Source: an uncultured Acidimicrobiales bacterium | GTDB lineage: Bacteria; Actinomycetota; Acidimicrobiia; Acidimicrobiales; SZUA-35 | NCBI GenBank assembly: GCA_938002965.1 | Contig: CALKZY010000008.1 | Span: forward strand, 1 to 64,000 | Reading direction: 5' to 3' | Length of the DNA stretch: 64,000 nt | Shown here: positions 8,785-17,367 of the stretch, piece after piece | Position numbering within the stretch: position 1 is the first letter of the stretch | Layout of the letters: each line of letters begins with the position of its first letter | Program-made: the position numbers and the translations under genes | Notes under the pieces: model-generated | The model's database searches: none | What the model saw: only the letters and a program-made list of their open reading frames with translations | Told to the model about the DNA's origin: nothing

Positions 8785-11343
8785 CTAGCCATTGCGGTGG
8801 GAGTAGTTCCAGTGGCGACGGCCTAGGTTCTCCAGCCGCGAGTCGCCGCCGGATTCGATGTCCCAGAAGGGCGTGGCTTTGCCATCAAGTGTTTGGGCGC
8901 TCGGGCCCCGAACGATTTTGAAGATATGACCGTAGGACGAGTCGCCGGTAGCGTGCCATACACCCATCAGCAGGTCGTACTTGTCAGCCAGAGCCGGACC
9001 TGAACCGTCGGTAAGTAGCAGCGACACGGCGGTCTGGTTCCATTCATAGGGCCCGGCGAAATTCACCCCGGAGCCGGCCGGCTCGCCATATTCGCCAACC
9101 AGAAGTGGGAACTTGGCGGTGGCGGAAGCCAAATCGGCGTCCATAGTGGCGTAGGTATAGCCCTCGTAGCCGCCATCAATACGCGAACCGTAGGCGTGCC
9201 ATGACATGACCAGGTTGCGGGTGAGGTCACCGGAGGAGTGGTTCTTGAGCGACTGCCACCACGAGTCGTAGCATCCCTTGGCCATGGCCCGAAGGTCTTG
9301 GCCCCACTCTGAGGCGTCGATGACGATGACGTTCTCGGCGTTGTGATAGTTGCGGATGCGTTGAATCCAGAACGTCTGGGTGTCAAAGAAGGCGGCCGGG
9401 GGGCAGCCGTTGACATGCGAGTTGCCCCAGGGTTCATTGGTGGGGTTGAACCACACATAGCCTTCTTGCCGGGCCGAGCCACCACCGGAGTTGCCGACTC
9501 CGAACTCGTCTACCAACCCGTCGATGAGCCGGACAACGTTGCCAAACGATCCGCTGAACGAGGAACCGGTGTCGTTCCAGCTTCCCGTAGCGGAGATGTT
9601 TTGACCGGTGAGATCGTGGGCCTCGATCATCTGGACCACGCCGTAGTTGATGCCCTCATAGATGTCGGGCACAGCTGTAGCCAGCGTGTCGGAAACGTTT
9701 GGTGACCCGCCCTCGCCTTGGCTGACCAGATTGACTCTCAGGAACTTCTGGTTCCAGTGATCGTTCGGCTGGGAGACGCCCGGTGTGGCGGAACCGTTGA
9801 CGGCGTAGTACCGATCGGGCAGGTCGACCTGCGATCCGGAAGTGGGGTCCCATACCCGTCCCGAGCTCACGCCGCCACCGGGGTAGTAGCCACCATTGCC
9901 GGGGTCGGTGAGCCACACGTCGAACACACCGTTGTCCGTACCTTGGTAGACGTAGGGATAGTCGAACATGTTGTAGGCGACGTTGAAGCCACCACCAACG
10001 AACAGACGTCCGCACGGATTGAGGATGTCGGTACCAGAGGTTCGGAACACGCCGCCGGCCGAGCCGGGTGAACAGCTCCCGCCACTGGAGCCTCCACCGG
10101 ATCCGCTAGTGGAGGACGATGGTGGTGTTGATGTGGTCGTCGACGGACTTGTAGTTGTCGTGCTGTTCGTCGTGCTCGTAGTAGTTGACGTCGTGCTTGA
10201 GGAGGCATCTGCCGTCGAGGTCGATGAGGTCGACGGCAGTGCCGAGGTCGAGGGCGATGTCGTGAGCTGTTCTACCAGCGTCGTCGTCGCCAGGGTCGAG
10301 AGCGTTGTCACAACGTCTTGCACCGTTGTTGATGAGATGGTGGTGCTCATCGTGGTAGTTGTTGTGGCCGCGGCCGTAGCTAGCACTGTCGTTGTGGTGG
10401 CCGGTTCCTTCGATTCCTTTGCCGCAAGGCCAGTGGTTGTCGGTTTGCCTGCCACGGGTTTGTTCTTCTTCGGCTTGTCGCCGTCTTCGCTTTGGCCGGT
10501 CTTCTTGCCGTTATTGTCGCCCTGGCCTTTGTTGGTTTTGTTGTTGGTCTTGTTGCCATCTCTCTGTGCGACCGACCGCTCGGTCTGAGCCGACGTCGAC
10601 GGTTGTGACTCCGAACCATCTGCTGTCGTTGATGGAGCTGTCGTTGATGGAGCTGTCGTTGATGGAGCTGTGGTTGATGGAGCTGTGGTTGATGGAGCTG
10701 TGGTTGATGAAGCTGTGGTTGTCGGCTTTGCTGTTGGCTCGGCTGTCGTGGTCGGCTTCGCTGTTGTCGTCGTGGGTTTCGATGCTGTTGGTTCGTTGGG
10801 CTGTGTCACCCCTGCCGTTGACAGCCCGGAGAGTCCCCCGAAGTCAATAACCTGGCTGAGGTGGCCGTCGGTGGTTCCGGTCTGGTAGTCAGGCTGTGCC
10901 GGGAAAGATTGCGTCGGGTGAGCGGTTGACCCTTGGACGGCCATGGTCTGGTCCGAACCGCCGCTGGTGTCCGATTCGCCCTGTGGGCGTGCTCGGTCGG
11001 ACGTGGCTTCGTCGTCGCTGCCGTCGATCTCGTCCGATGGTTCGAGTTCGGCGCCTTTGGCCAACGCCAGGTCTGCTCTGCTTCGCTCGGTGTCAGTGGC
11101 GAAGGCCAACCCGGAGGCGGCGTCGTCAAGGACTACAGCCTCCTCGGTGGTGAGTGAAGCTTGGTTCTCAGGTTGGGTGAGAACCAAGACTCCAACGCCT
11201 ATTGCCGCCACGATTCCCGCTGGAACCGCCGCTTGGACAAGTGCCCGGTAGCCGGCGCGCACGCCGAGTCCAGGGATCCGCCATCCCGCTTTTTCCGCCA
11301 TGCAAAAGGCATCGGTTGGATTGAAACCTGACCTGAAGGGCAT
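8785..11343 (-). CDS. Membrane-anchored glycoside hydrolase (GH5-like) with long Ser/Thr linker
   Basis: An 852-residue protein. A short cytoplasmic start is followed by one membrane segment (about 28-50, 'VPAGIVAAIGVGVLVLT'), an acidic stretch, then some 300 residues of low-complexity Thr/Ser/Pro linker including TTAPS repeats. From about residue 410 a globular domain begins; 'WFNPTNEPWG' (Glu near 638) and 'LLVGEYGEP' (Glu near 750) fit the acid/base and nucleophile of clan GH-A, most like GH5 cellulase/mannanase. It probably acts outside the cell on a beta-linked polysaccharide; substrate is unknown. Its first residues (M-P-F-R-S-G-F) echo those of the gene upstream (M-P-T-P-F-S-S-G-F). 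Confidence 0.8.
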   Translation of the reverse strand: MPFRSGFNPTDAFCMAEKAGWRIPGLGVRAGYRALVQAAVPAGIVAAIGVGVLVLTQPENQASLTTEEAVVLDDAASGLAFATDTERSRADLALAKGAELEPSDEIDGSDDEATSDRARPQGESDTSGGSDQTMAVQGSTAHPTQSFPAQPDYQTGTTDGHLSQVIDFGGLSGLSTAGVTQPNEPTASKPTTTTAKPTTTAEPTAKPTTTASSTTAPSTTAPSTTAPSTTAPSTTAPSTTADGSESQPSTSAQTERSVAQRDGNKTNNKTNKGQGDNNGKKTGQSEDGDKPKKNKPVAGKPTTTGLAAKESKEPATTTTVLATAAATTTTTMSTTISSTTVQDVVTTLSTLATTTLVEQLTTSPSTSALPSTSSTSTADASSSTTSTTTSTTNSTTTTSPSTTTSTPPSSSTSGSGGGSSGGSCSPGSAGGVFRTSGTDILNPCGRLFVGGGFNVAYNMFDYPYVYQGTDNGVFDVWLTDPGNGGYYPGGGVSSGRVWDPTSGSQVDLPDRYYAVNGSATPGVSQPNDHWNQKFLRVNLVSQGEGGSPNVSDTLATAVPDIYEGINYGVVQMIEAHDLTGQNISATGSWNDTGSSFSGSFGNVVRLIDGLVDEFGVGNSGGGSARQEGYVWFNPTNEPWGNSHVNGCPPAAFFDTQTFWIQRIRNYHNAENVIVIDASEWGQDLRAMAKGCYDSWWQSLKNHSSGDLTRNLVMSWHAYGSRIDGGYEGYTYATMDADLASATAKFPLLVGEYGEPAGSGVNFAGPYEWNQTAVSLLLTDGSGPALADKYDLLMGVWHATGDSSYGHIFKIVRGPSAQTLDGKATPFWDIESGGDSRLENLGRRHWNYSHRNG
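10622..10711 (-). repeat. 15-bp tandem repeat encoding TTAPS units
   Basis: Six successive 15-base units, GCTGT(C/G)GTTGATGG/AA on the plus strand, encode TTAPS-type pentapeptides in the hydrolase linker, the last ones diverging at the edges. The unit is in frame, so copy number can change linker length without breaking the gene. Confidence 0.9.
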
Positions 11344-11380
11344 TTAGCGGATCTGGGGCTAACGGACCGCTTATAGCCTC

Positions 11381-11406
11381 AACAGCCCGATCGTCACCGG
11401 GCTGTT
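11381..11406 (-). terminator. Hairpin between the two surface-protein genes
   Basis: AACAGCCCG (11381-11389) and CGGGCTGTT (11398-11406) form a perfect 9-pair stem with an 8-base loop just downstream of the acidic-protein stop. There is no T-run, so it may be a Rho-assisted terminator or a processing hairpin between the two minus-strand genes. Confidence 0.5.
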
Positions 11407-11419
11407 AGATCCAGACTGT

Positions 11420-12706
11420 TTAGGGGTCGCCGGACCCGGCCGCATGATCCACAGGGACCTCGTCGACTGGGCCTTCTTCATCTGACTCTCCGTCGGACCT
11501 CTCAAGACCACAGCCGGTCGAGGACTCAGCCCCATCCGAATTCTCAAGGTCGATCACCGGTTCGTTCTCGTTCGATAGAGGGTCTGTCGACTCACCAGGC
11601 GACGGTTCCAGATCGACGCCCTCGTCCGGAACAATGTCTTCAGCAGTGGCGACCTTGTCAGCTGCAGGGCAGACGGCATCCGGTTCTGTCGGGTAGACCG
11701 GTTCCACCAGTGGTTGCAGTTCTCTCGATGCTTCAGTGCTGAGAGGTACATCAAGCTGCGGGTCAGAATCGGGTGTTGCGGCTCCATCAGGCTCAGTTGC
11801 GGGCTCGAGGGCCTCGGTGACGGACTCGTCTGTTGACTCTTGTGACTCGTCAATTGTGGGATCAGGGTCGGGGTCGGGATCCCCGTTGTCGTCTGCTTCG
11901 GGATCCTCAGTCCCCTCGTTGTCTGGTTCGGGTTTTGGAGCCGGTTCTTCGGCTGCGGGCTGGGCAACGACCGGTTCGGGCTCAGGAGCCGGTGTTGACG
12001 CAGGCGGATCGGGCTTCACAGGTGGGGCAGCTTTGGGCAGGGCTACCTCAGGGGCAGGCGACTTGTCGGCGGCTACCGGGATGACTCTGTCATCATCATC
12101 ATCAACAACAACATCATCATCACTAGCATCGGTATCGGGGACGACCGGTTTGGCGCTCAGGTCGAGGTCGGGCAGGAACAAGATCGGTAGGTCGAACAAA
12201 GACAGGTCGGTGAAACCAATCCCGTCTTGTCGAACGACGGCCTGCCAATAGTCGTCGAGCAGTCGCTGCTCTTCGGCGACAGCGGCGTCTCCAGGGGACA
12301 CGACCTGTCGATCGGCGCTTGTTACTCTGCCTCGCTGCGACGTGGTTCCTGACGTTGTCGAACGTACAACGCCGTTCGATGAGTCATTGGTGGCGGTCGC
12401 AACAGCGGTGCTGATATCGCCTCCTGTCAGTCCCACGGTGGGTGTCTCAGTGGCCAGCAGTGATTCCGGTCGCCCGTCGACGTTGGAGGAGCCGGGCACA
12501 CCGGTGTTCGAGCTTGGGTTCACTGACGCCGAGGTCCCATCATTGGGGTCGGCCAGGGCCACCACCGATAGATCCGAAGTCGGAGAGATGCCCGCTCCAT
12601 CGGGCGCGGCCGATCGAACCCCGACCAAAGCGATGCCGGCAAGAAGGAGGGCAGGGATGCCGACTTCGGCAAATCCCTTGAATCCTGAACTGAACGGAGT
12701 GGGCAT
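11420..12706 (-). CDS. Acidic proline-rich membrane-anchored protein, unknown function
   Basis: I do not recognise this 428-residue protein. With the ATG at 12706 it begins M-P-T-P-F-S-S-G-F and then a single hydrophobic helix ('VGIPALLLAGIALVGV', about 15-31); the longer upstream frame lacks coding character. The remainder is low-complexity and strongly acidic, with a poly-Asp run (about 190-200), a Pro/Glu-rich middle section, and a C-terminus of Glu/Asp/Ser. No enzymatic domain, Cys framework or sorting signal is visible. The shared start motif and adjacency to the GH5-like gene suggest the two belong to one envelope system, possibly as a wall-spanning or calcium-binding spacer; that is inference. 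Confidence 0.65.
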   Translation of the reverse strand: MPTPFSSGFKGFAEVGIPALLLAGIALVGVRSAAPDGAGISPTSDLSVVALADPNDGTSASVNPSSNTGVPGSSNVDGRPESLLATETPTVGLTGGDISTAVATATNDSSNGVVRSTTSGTTSQRGRVTSADRQVVSPGDAAVAEEQRLLDDYWQAVVRQDGIGFTDLSLFDLPILFLPDLDLSAKPVVPDTDASDDDVVVDDDDDRVIPVAADKSPAPEVALPKAAPPVKPDPPASTPAPEPEPVVAQPAAEEPAPKPEPDNEGTEDPEADDNGDPDPDPDPTIDESQESTDESVTEALEPATEPDGAATPDSDPQLDVPLSTEASRELQPLVEPVYPTEPDAVCPAADKVATAEDIVPDEGVDLEPSPGESTDPLSNENEPVIDLENSDGAESSTGCGLERSDGESDEEGPVDEVPVDHAAGSGDP

Positions 12707-12918
12707 GGTCCGTCGCCCTGGGCGCATAGGGTCACTATCGGGTGGCCTCCGTGAATACCTGAGTGCTGCCCGCAGTCGCCTGATCGGCCAAGGAACCGTG
12801 GCCGGGTGCCTGACGTCATGGGCGGGTAGTCCGGGCGGTCCGGGCCAAGCCGATAGAATCAGCCGAACGACGGCAAGAACCGTCGGTTGAGGCACGCGGC
12901 GGTATTGGAGAAAGCAAG

Positions 12919-14331
12919 ATGGAAGATCAAGGACCTCAACAGTCAGCTGGCCAACCCGCCACCGGTGAACCGGGCCCTCCACCCAGCGGCCCTCCGGCGT
13001 CTGCTATTCCGCCGCCGGCCAACGCCCAGCCCGTCGGTTCGGCCGGAGTCTCGTCGCCCTCGAGTCAGCCGGCGCCTCCGCTGGTCGGCGGTCCCCCTCC
13101 AGGCCCGGGCCAGGTTCCTTCGTCTGCGCCGTCTCATAACGGCGGCTGGTACAACGGCCCCTGGCCTGCACCGGGAATGGCACCGGTCGAATCAGTGGGC
13201 TCCGCCGTTGCCAGGACCGCTATCAAAGCGCTCACGGCGCTGGTCATCTTGTTCGGGCTGCCGGTGTTGGCGCTGATCGTTCTGGGCTCAGCCTTTGCCG
13301 CCATCGGCTCCGCAGCCGGAGGTGACGAGACGTTAGATGCGTCCGCTGGACGTCAGTTCATCGCTGGTGATCGAGAGGGCTCTACTGAGCTGGTAGCCGT
13401 TTCGGTCTTTGGTCCAATCCTTGGTGAGGAACGTGGGGGTGGCGGCGGACTGTTCTCCTCGGTCGCTGGGGTTACCTACGGTTACAGCGTCAAAGACACC
13501 TTGGCCGAACTGGCTGAGGACGAGTCGGTCGACGGCATCTTGCTTGAGGTCGATTCACCTGGTGGCACCATCTACGGTTCAAAAGCCATCGCCGATGGTG
13601 TGGCCGAGTACCGGGAGAAGACGGGCAAGCCGGTGGTCGCCTATGTGTCAGGCATTAGCGCCTCGGGCGGCATGTACGCCATGGCGGGAGCAGATGAAAT
13701 CGTTGCCGACCACGGCACCTTGGTTGGCAGTATCGGTGTGATCTTCGGACCGTTCCCCCGCTACAACGACGTGGTCGCTTTGGACGGAGGACTGCTGGGT
13801 GGCGGTGTCACCACCGAAGGCGGAATTGAGTTCGAGTATCTAACGGCCGGTCGAAACAAGGACTTCGGCAATCCCTATCGGGACATGACCGAGGAAGAGC
13901 GCAAGACGCTCACCGAGGGCTTGGACGACGCCTACGACGTGTTTGTCGATCATGTGGCCGACGGTAGAGGTATCACCTCGGGCGAGATTAAGAACGATCT
14001 TGGTGCCCTGATCTTCGGTGAACAGCAGGCGCTGTCTCGAGGACTTATCGACGCCATTGGTACTCGGGAGGAAGCCCACCAGCAGTTGGCCGACATGGTC
14101 GGTGCTGCTGATGGCGACTGGCGGTTGGACCGCAGCACTGTAGGCGAGCCCGGTCTTCTCGACCTGTTCGTAGGTCAAGGAGTCGAAGCACTCGCTGACG
14201 ACGGAGCGCCCTCTGGCGTTCGGCCACAGGGCGGTGCGGCAAGTAATCTGCCGTCGGTCTGCACCGGAACGGCTACTCTGCTCACGTATTACGGTGAGCC
14301 CGACGGGCTTTGCGTCTCGCTGGTCGACTAG
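12919..14331 (+). CDS. sppA: Signal peptide peptidase SppA-like (S49 family)
   Basis: 470 residues. A roughly 90-residue Pro/Gly/Ser-rich cytoplasmic N-terminus precedes one transmembrane helix ('ALVILFGLPVLALIVLGSAF'), then an S49 serine-protease domain. 'GILLEVDSPGGTIYGS' and 'VVAYVSGISASGGMYAM' contain the nucleophile Ser in the SASGG context, 'LVGSIGVIFG' follows, and the general-base Lys is probable in 'TAGRNKDFGNPYRDMTEEE'. SppA enzymes cut signal-peptide remnants in the membrane. The C-terminal 80 residues are not part of the family core. Divergent from the acidic protein gene across 212 bases. Confidence 0.88.
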   Translation: MEDQGPQQSAGQPATGEPGPPPSGPPASAIPPPANAQPVGSAGVSSPSSQPAPPLVGGPPPGPGQVPSSAPSHNGGWYNGPWPAPGMAPVESVGSAVARTAIKALTALVILFGLPVLALIVLGSAFAAIGSAAGGDETLDASAGRQFIAGDREGSTELVAVSVFGPILGEERGGGGGLFSSVAGVTYGYSVKDTLAELAEDESVDGILLEVDSPGGTIYGSKAIADGVAEYREKTGKPVVAYVSGISASGGMYAMAGADEIVADHGTLVGSIGVIFGPFPRYNDVVALDGGLLGGGVTTEGGIEFEYLTAGRNKDFGNPYRDMTEEERKTLTEGLDDAYDVFVDHVADGRGITSGEIKNDLGALIFGEQQALSRGLIDAIGTREEAHQQLADMVGAADGDWRLDRSTVGEPGLLDLFVGQGVEALADDGAPSGVRPQGGAASNLPSVCTGTATLLTYYGEPDGLCVSLVD

Positions 14332-14373
14332 TCAGCCGATCAGCCAAGAATCTCGGCAACAAGAGAGAAGAGC

Positions 14374-15711
14374 ATGGGAAGCGATTTGGACTCGACCATC
14401 AGAGTCGGCCTACTGGGCTGCGGACATGTCGGAGGTGCGCTCGTCAGCCTCATCGAGGAGCGCAATGGTGAGGTCGAGCAGTCAGCCGGTGTCCGCTTTG
14501 ACGTGACCCGCGTAGCCGTTCGGAACTTGTCTAAACACCGTGACACCGTTGTCCCTGGTGGGCGTAACCACGAAGATGTCTTCACCACCGATGCCGAGTC
14601 GATTGTCAACGACCCCGACATCGACCTCGTCGTCGAACTTATAGGTGGAGTGGAACCGGCCCGCAGTTTGATTCTCGACTCCCTCAAGTCGGGAAAGCCA
14701 GTTGTCACCGGGAACAAGGAACTGTTGGCCAACGTGGGCGCCGAGCTGTACGCAGCAGCGGCGGCCAGCGGTGTGGACATCTTGTTCGAAGCCGCAGCCG
14801 CCGGCGCCATCCCTATTGTCCGACCGTTGCGCGAGTCGCTGCTCGGTGAGGATGTCAAGCGGATAATGGGCATCGTCAACGGCACCACCAACTACATCTT
14901 GACCAAGATGACCGAGGAAGGCGCCGACTACGCTGCGGCGCTGGCTGAAGCCCAGCAGCGAGGTTACGCCGAGCGGGACCCGACGGCCGATGTCGAAGGC
15001 TACGATGCCGGAGCCAAGGCGGCCATTATGGCCTCGCTGGCTTTCGGAGTGCAGGTTGTGGCCGGTGACGTGTACCACGAAGGAATCGCCGGAGTAACCG
15101 CCAGCGATATCGCCTTCGCCGAGCGATTCAACCATGTCATCAAGCTGTTGGCTGTGGCTCAACGATTCGCCCCGGCCGAGGATTCGGGCGACGACCGCTT
15201 TGAAGTCGGAGTAACCGTCTACCCGGCCATGGTCCCCGACGAGCATCCGCTTGCATCTGTCCGCGACAGCTTCAATGCCGTGTTCATCGAAGGCGAAGCG
15301 GCGGGGGAAATGATGTTCTACGGACGCGGAGCCGGTGGCACACCGACCGCCAGCGCCGTGCTTGGCGACATGATTGACGCCGCCACCAATTGGAAGCGGT
15401 CGACGTTCCGTCCGGTACCTCAAGGTCCTCGAGCCAAGATCCGTCCGGTGGACAACATTGAGACCGCCTACTACCTCAACATGTCCACCGTTGATTCGTC
15501 CGGGGTTTTGGCCGCGGTAGCCGGCGCGTTCGCCGCCAATGGCATCTCCATTCGTTCGATGGACCAACAAGAAAGCACCGGGGAGACGGCCAGGCTCTCG
15601 TTTCTCACTCACACTGCATTTGAAGGGCAGATGCAGTCGACGATCGCCGCTATCAGCGAGTTGGAAGCCGTCGAAGAAATCCACAGCGTTCTGCGCGTCG
15701 TCGAATCATGA
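14374..15711 (+). CDS. hom: Homoserine dehydrogenase
   Basis: 445 residues; reduces aspartate semialdehyde to homoserine for threonine and methionine synthesis. The Rossmann motif 'VGLLGCGHVGGAL' is near the N-terminus; 'VTGNKELLA', 'AAAAGAIPIVRPLRE', 'IMGIVNGTTNYIL' and 'DPTADVEGYDAGAKAAI' are catalytic-domain signatures. The C-terminal 80 residues ('YYLNMSTVDSSGVLAAVAGAF') form an ACT domain, usual for threonine feedback inhibition. The stop overlaps the thrC start (ATGA at 15708-15711), so the two are translationally coupled. Confidence 0.95.
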   Translation: MGSDLDSTIRVGLLGCGHVGGALVSLIEERNGEVEQSAGVRFDVTRVAVRNLSKHRDTVVPGGRNHEDVFTTDAESIVNDPDIDLVVELIGGVEPARSLILDSLKSGKPVVTGNKELLANVGAELYAAAAASGVDILFEAAAAGAIPIVRPLRESLLGEDVKRIMGIVNGTTNYILTKMTEEGADYAAALAEAQQRGYAERDPTADVEGYDAGAKAAIMASLAFGVQVVAGDVYHEGIAGVTASDIAFAERFNHVIKLLAVAQRFAPAEDSGDDRFEVGVTVYPAMVPDEHPLASVRDSFNAVFIEGEAAGEMMFYGRGAGGTPTASAVLGDMIDAATNWKRSTFRPVPQGPRAKIRPVDNIETAYYLNMSTVDSSGVLAAVAGAFAANGISIRSMDQQESTGETARLSFLTHTAFEGQMQSTIAAISELEAVEEIHSVLRVVES

Positions 15712-17135
15712 CCCGACCGGTCTACGTCTCGACTCGAGGCCAGGCCGAGCAGCTCGGCTTTGGTGACGCCTTGCTCACCGGACTGGCCACCGATGGTGGC
15801 CTGTACTGCCCGGTGGAGTTTCCACCGCTGCCCGACATTTCGACCGACACCGACTACCGGGATGCGGCCGTGGCCATCATGGCCCCCTACGTGGCCGGCA
15901 CCTTCGATGTGGCCGAGTTGGAAACCATGGTGGGTCTGGCTTACGACAGCTTCCGACATCGCGACGTCTGCCCGGTGGTCGAACTCGGTGGTGCTCATCA
16001 CCTGCTCGATCTCAGCCAAGGGCCCACTCTGGCCTTCAAAGATGTGGCACTACAACTTGTTGGGCGGATGCTCGATGCCGAGCTGAGTCGCCGCGGACGG
16101 CGAGCAACCATTCTTGGTGCTACATCCGGCGATACTGGTTCGGCCGCCATCGAAGCATTGGCTGGCCTTGAAACGGTCGACGTTGTCATTCTGCACCCGG
16201 CTGGTCGGGTGTCCGATGTCCAGCGTCGACAGATGACAACAGTCGACGCTGCCAACGTCCACAACATTGCGGTCCGGGGGACCTTCGACGACTGTCAGGA
16301 TCTGGTCAAGGCGGCGTTCAATGACCGGAAGCTGAGAGAGGCCGTGTCACTTGGCGCCGTCAACTCCATCAACTGGGCCCGGGTTATGGCCCAGATTGTC
16401 TACTACGTCACGTCGGCCAGGGCGGTGCGCCCTGATGGCGGTCCGGTGTCGTTCTCGGTGCCAACAGGCAACTTCGGCAACGTGCTGGCCGGTTGGTACG
16501 CCAAACAAATGGGCCTTTTGGTCAACACCTTGATTGTCGCCAGCAATCGAAACGATGTGCTGACCCGCTTCTTCGAGGGACGAACACTCGAGATTCATCA
16601 GGTTGAACCGTCGCTGAGCCCGAGTATGGACATTCAGGTGTCGTCCAACTTTGAACGCCTTCTATGGGAGACCAGCGGGCGTGACGGCGCCAAGGTGGCC
16701 GATCTGCTTGGTGAGTTGCGCTCCACCAATCGGGCCGAGGTGCCGGCAGGTTGGTGTCGCCTGATCGACGAAGCTTTCGTCGCCTACCGACTAAGCGACG
16801 AGGAGACGCTCCAGGAAATCAAGCGAACCCACTCGGAGCTTGGCCTGATCCTCGATCCGCATACGGCCATCGGTGTCGGAGCGGCACGACAATACGCCCA
16901 CGCTTTAGGCGACAATGGCCCACCGGGGTCGCGCTATTGCGGAGAGCCGGTTATCACGTTGGCCACGGCCGATGCCGCCAAGTTTCCTGATGCGGTCGAA
17001 GCTGCGTTGGGGCAACGTCCGGAGCTGCCGGAGCATTTGGCTGATTTGTTTGACCGTCAAGAGAACTACGACGAGATCGACAACGATCTGGCCATTGTGG
17101 CCGATCGGCTCCACGCCTTACGTACCGGGTCGTAG
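15708..17135 (+). CDS. thrC: Threonine synthase
   Basis: 475 residues, the long subtype found in E. coli and Corynebacterium. It starts 'YVSTRGQAEQLGF', and has 'GPTLAFKDVALQ' with the PLP lysine, 'ILGATSGDTGSAA', 'GAVNSINWARVMAQIVYY' and 'FSVPTGNFGNVLAGW'. It converts O-phosphohomoserine to threonine. Overlapping hom by four bases, it depends on homoserine kinase for substrate, yet thrB, normally next in this operon, is absent: the following gene is rho after a 232-base leader. Confidence 0.95.
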   Translation: MTRPVYVSTRGQAEQLGFGDALLTGLATDGGLYCPVEFPPLPDISTDTDYRDAAVAIMAPYVAGTFDVAELETMVGLAYDSFRHRDVCPVVELGGAHHLLDLSQGPTLAFKDVALQLVGRMLDAELSRRGRRATILGATSGDTGSAAIEALAGLETVDVVILHPAGRVSDVQRRQMTTVDAANVHNIAVRGTFDDCQDLVKAAFNDRKLREAVSLGAVNSINWARVMAQIVYYVTSARAVRPDGGPVSFSVPTGNFGNVLAGWYAKQMGLLVNTLIVASNRNDVLTRFFEGRTLEIHQVEPSLSPSMDIQVSSNFERLLWETSGRDGAKVADLLGELRSTNRAEVPAGWCRLIDEAFVAYRLSDEETLQEIKRTHSELGLILDPHTAIGVGAARQYAHALGDNGPPGSRYCGEPVITLATADAAKFPDAVEAALGQRPELPEHLADLFDRQENYDEIDNDLAIVADRLHALRTGS

Positions 17136-17367
17136 ACCCTGGGGCCTGCGAGTCAATCCCGGCCAGTTGCGCTACCCTATCCGGTACCAGGGGCGCCACC
17201 ATTTCTGCCCGCATCGCGGGCCTGCAGATCGGTTTGTGGGGTGGCCGCGCCGCATTGCGTCGAGTCGGGAAATGTCCGAATCGATTGCGGCATCACCCGT
17301 CCTGTTGATCTGACCTGCACTGTTGCCTTGAACAGCACATGCACTGAAGAAACCGTGAGGAGCATCC
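17136..17367 (+). promoter_or_regulatory. rho leader region with hairpin
   Basis: A 232-base non-coding stretch between thrC and rho. It contains a tight hairpin, GCCCGC-ATC-GCGGGC at 17207-17221, and ends in a good Shine-Dalgarno (GTGAGGAGC) before the GTG start. Leaders of rho genes are often sites of Rho autoregulation; whether that applies here cannot be read from sequence. No promoter motif is clear enough to assign. Confidence 0.5.

Noticed and set aside
9983-10588. Valine-rich plus-strand frame opposite the hydrolase linker
   Set aside because: Arises from the antisense of Thr/Ser codons; hydrophobicity is a codon artefact.
12707-12982. Upstream extension of the acidic protein to 12982
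   Set aside because: It would overlap the sppA start in antisense, and the extra residues are Arg/Pro/Trp-rich; the ATG at 12706 gives the N-terminal motif shared with the hydrolase gene.
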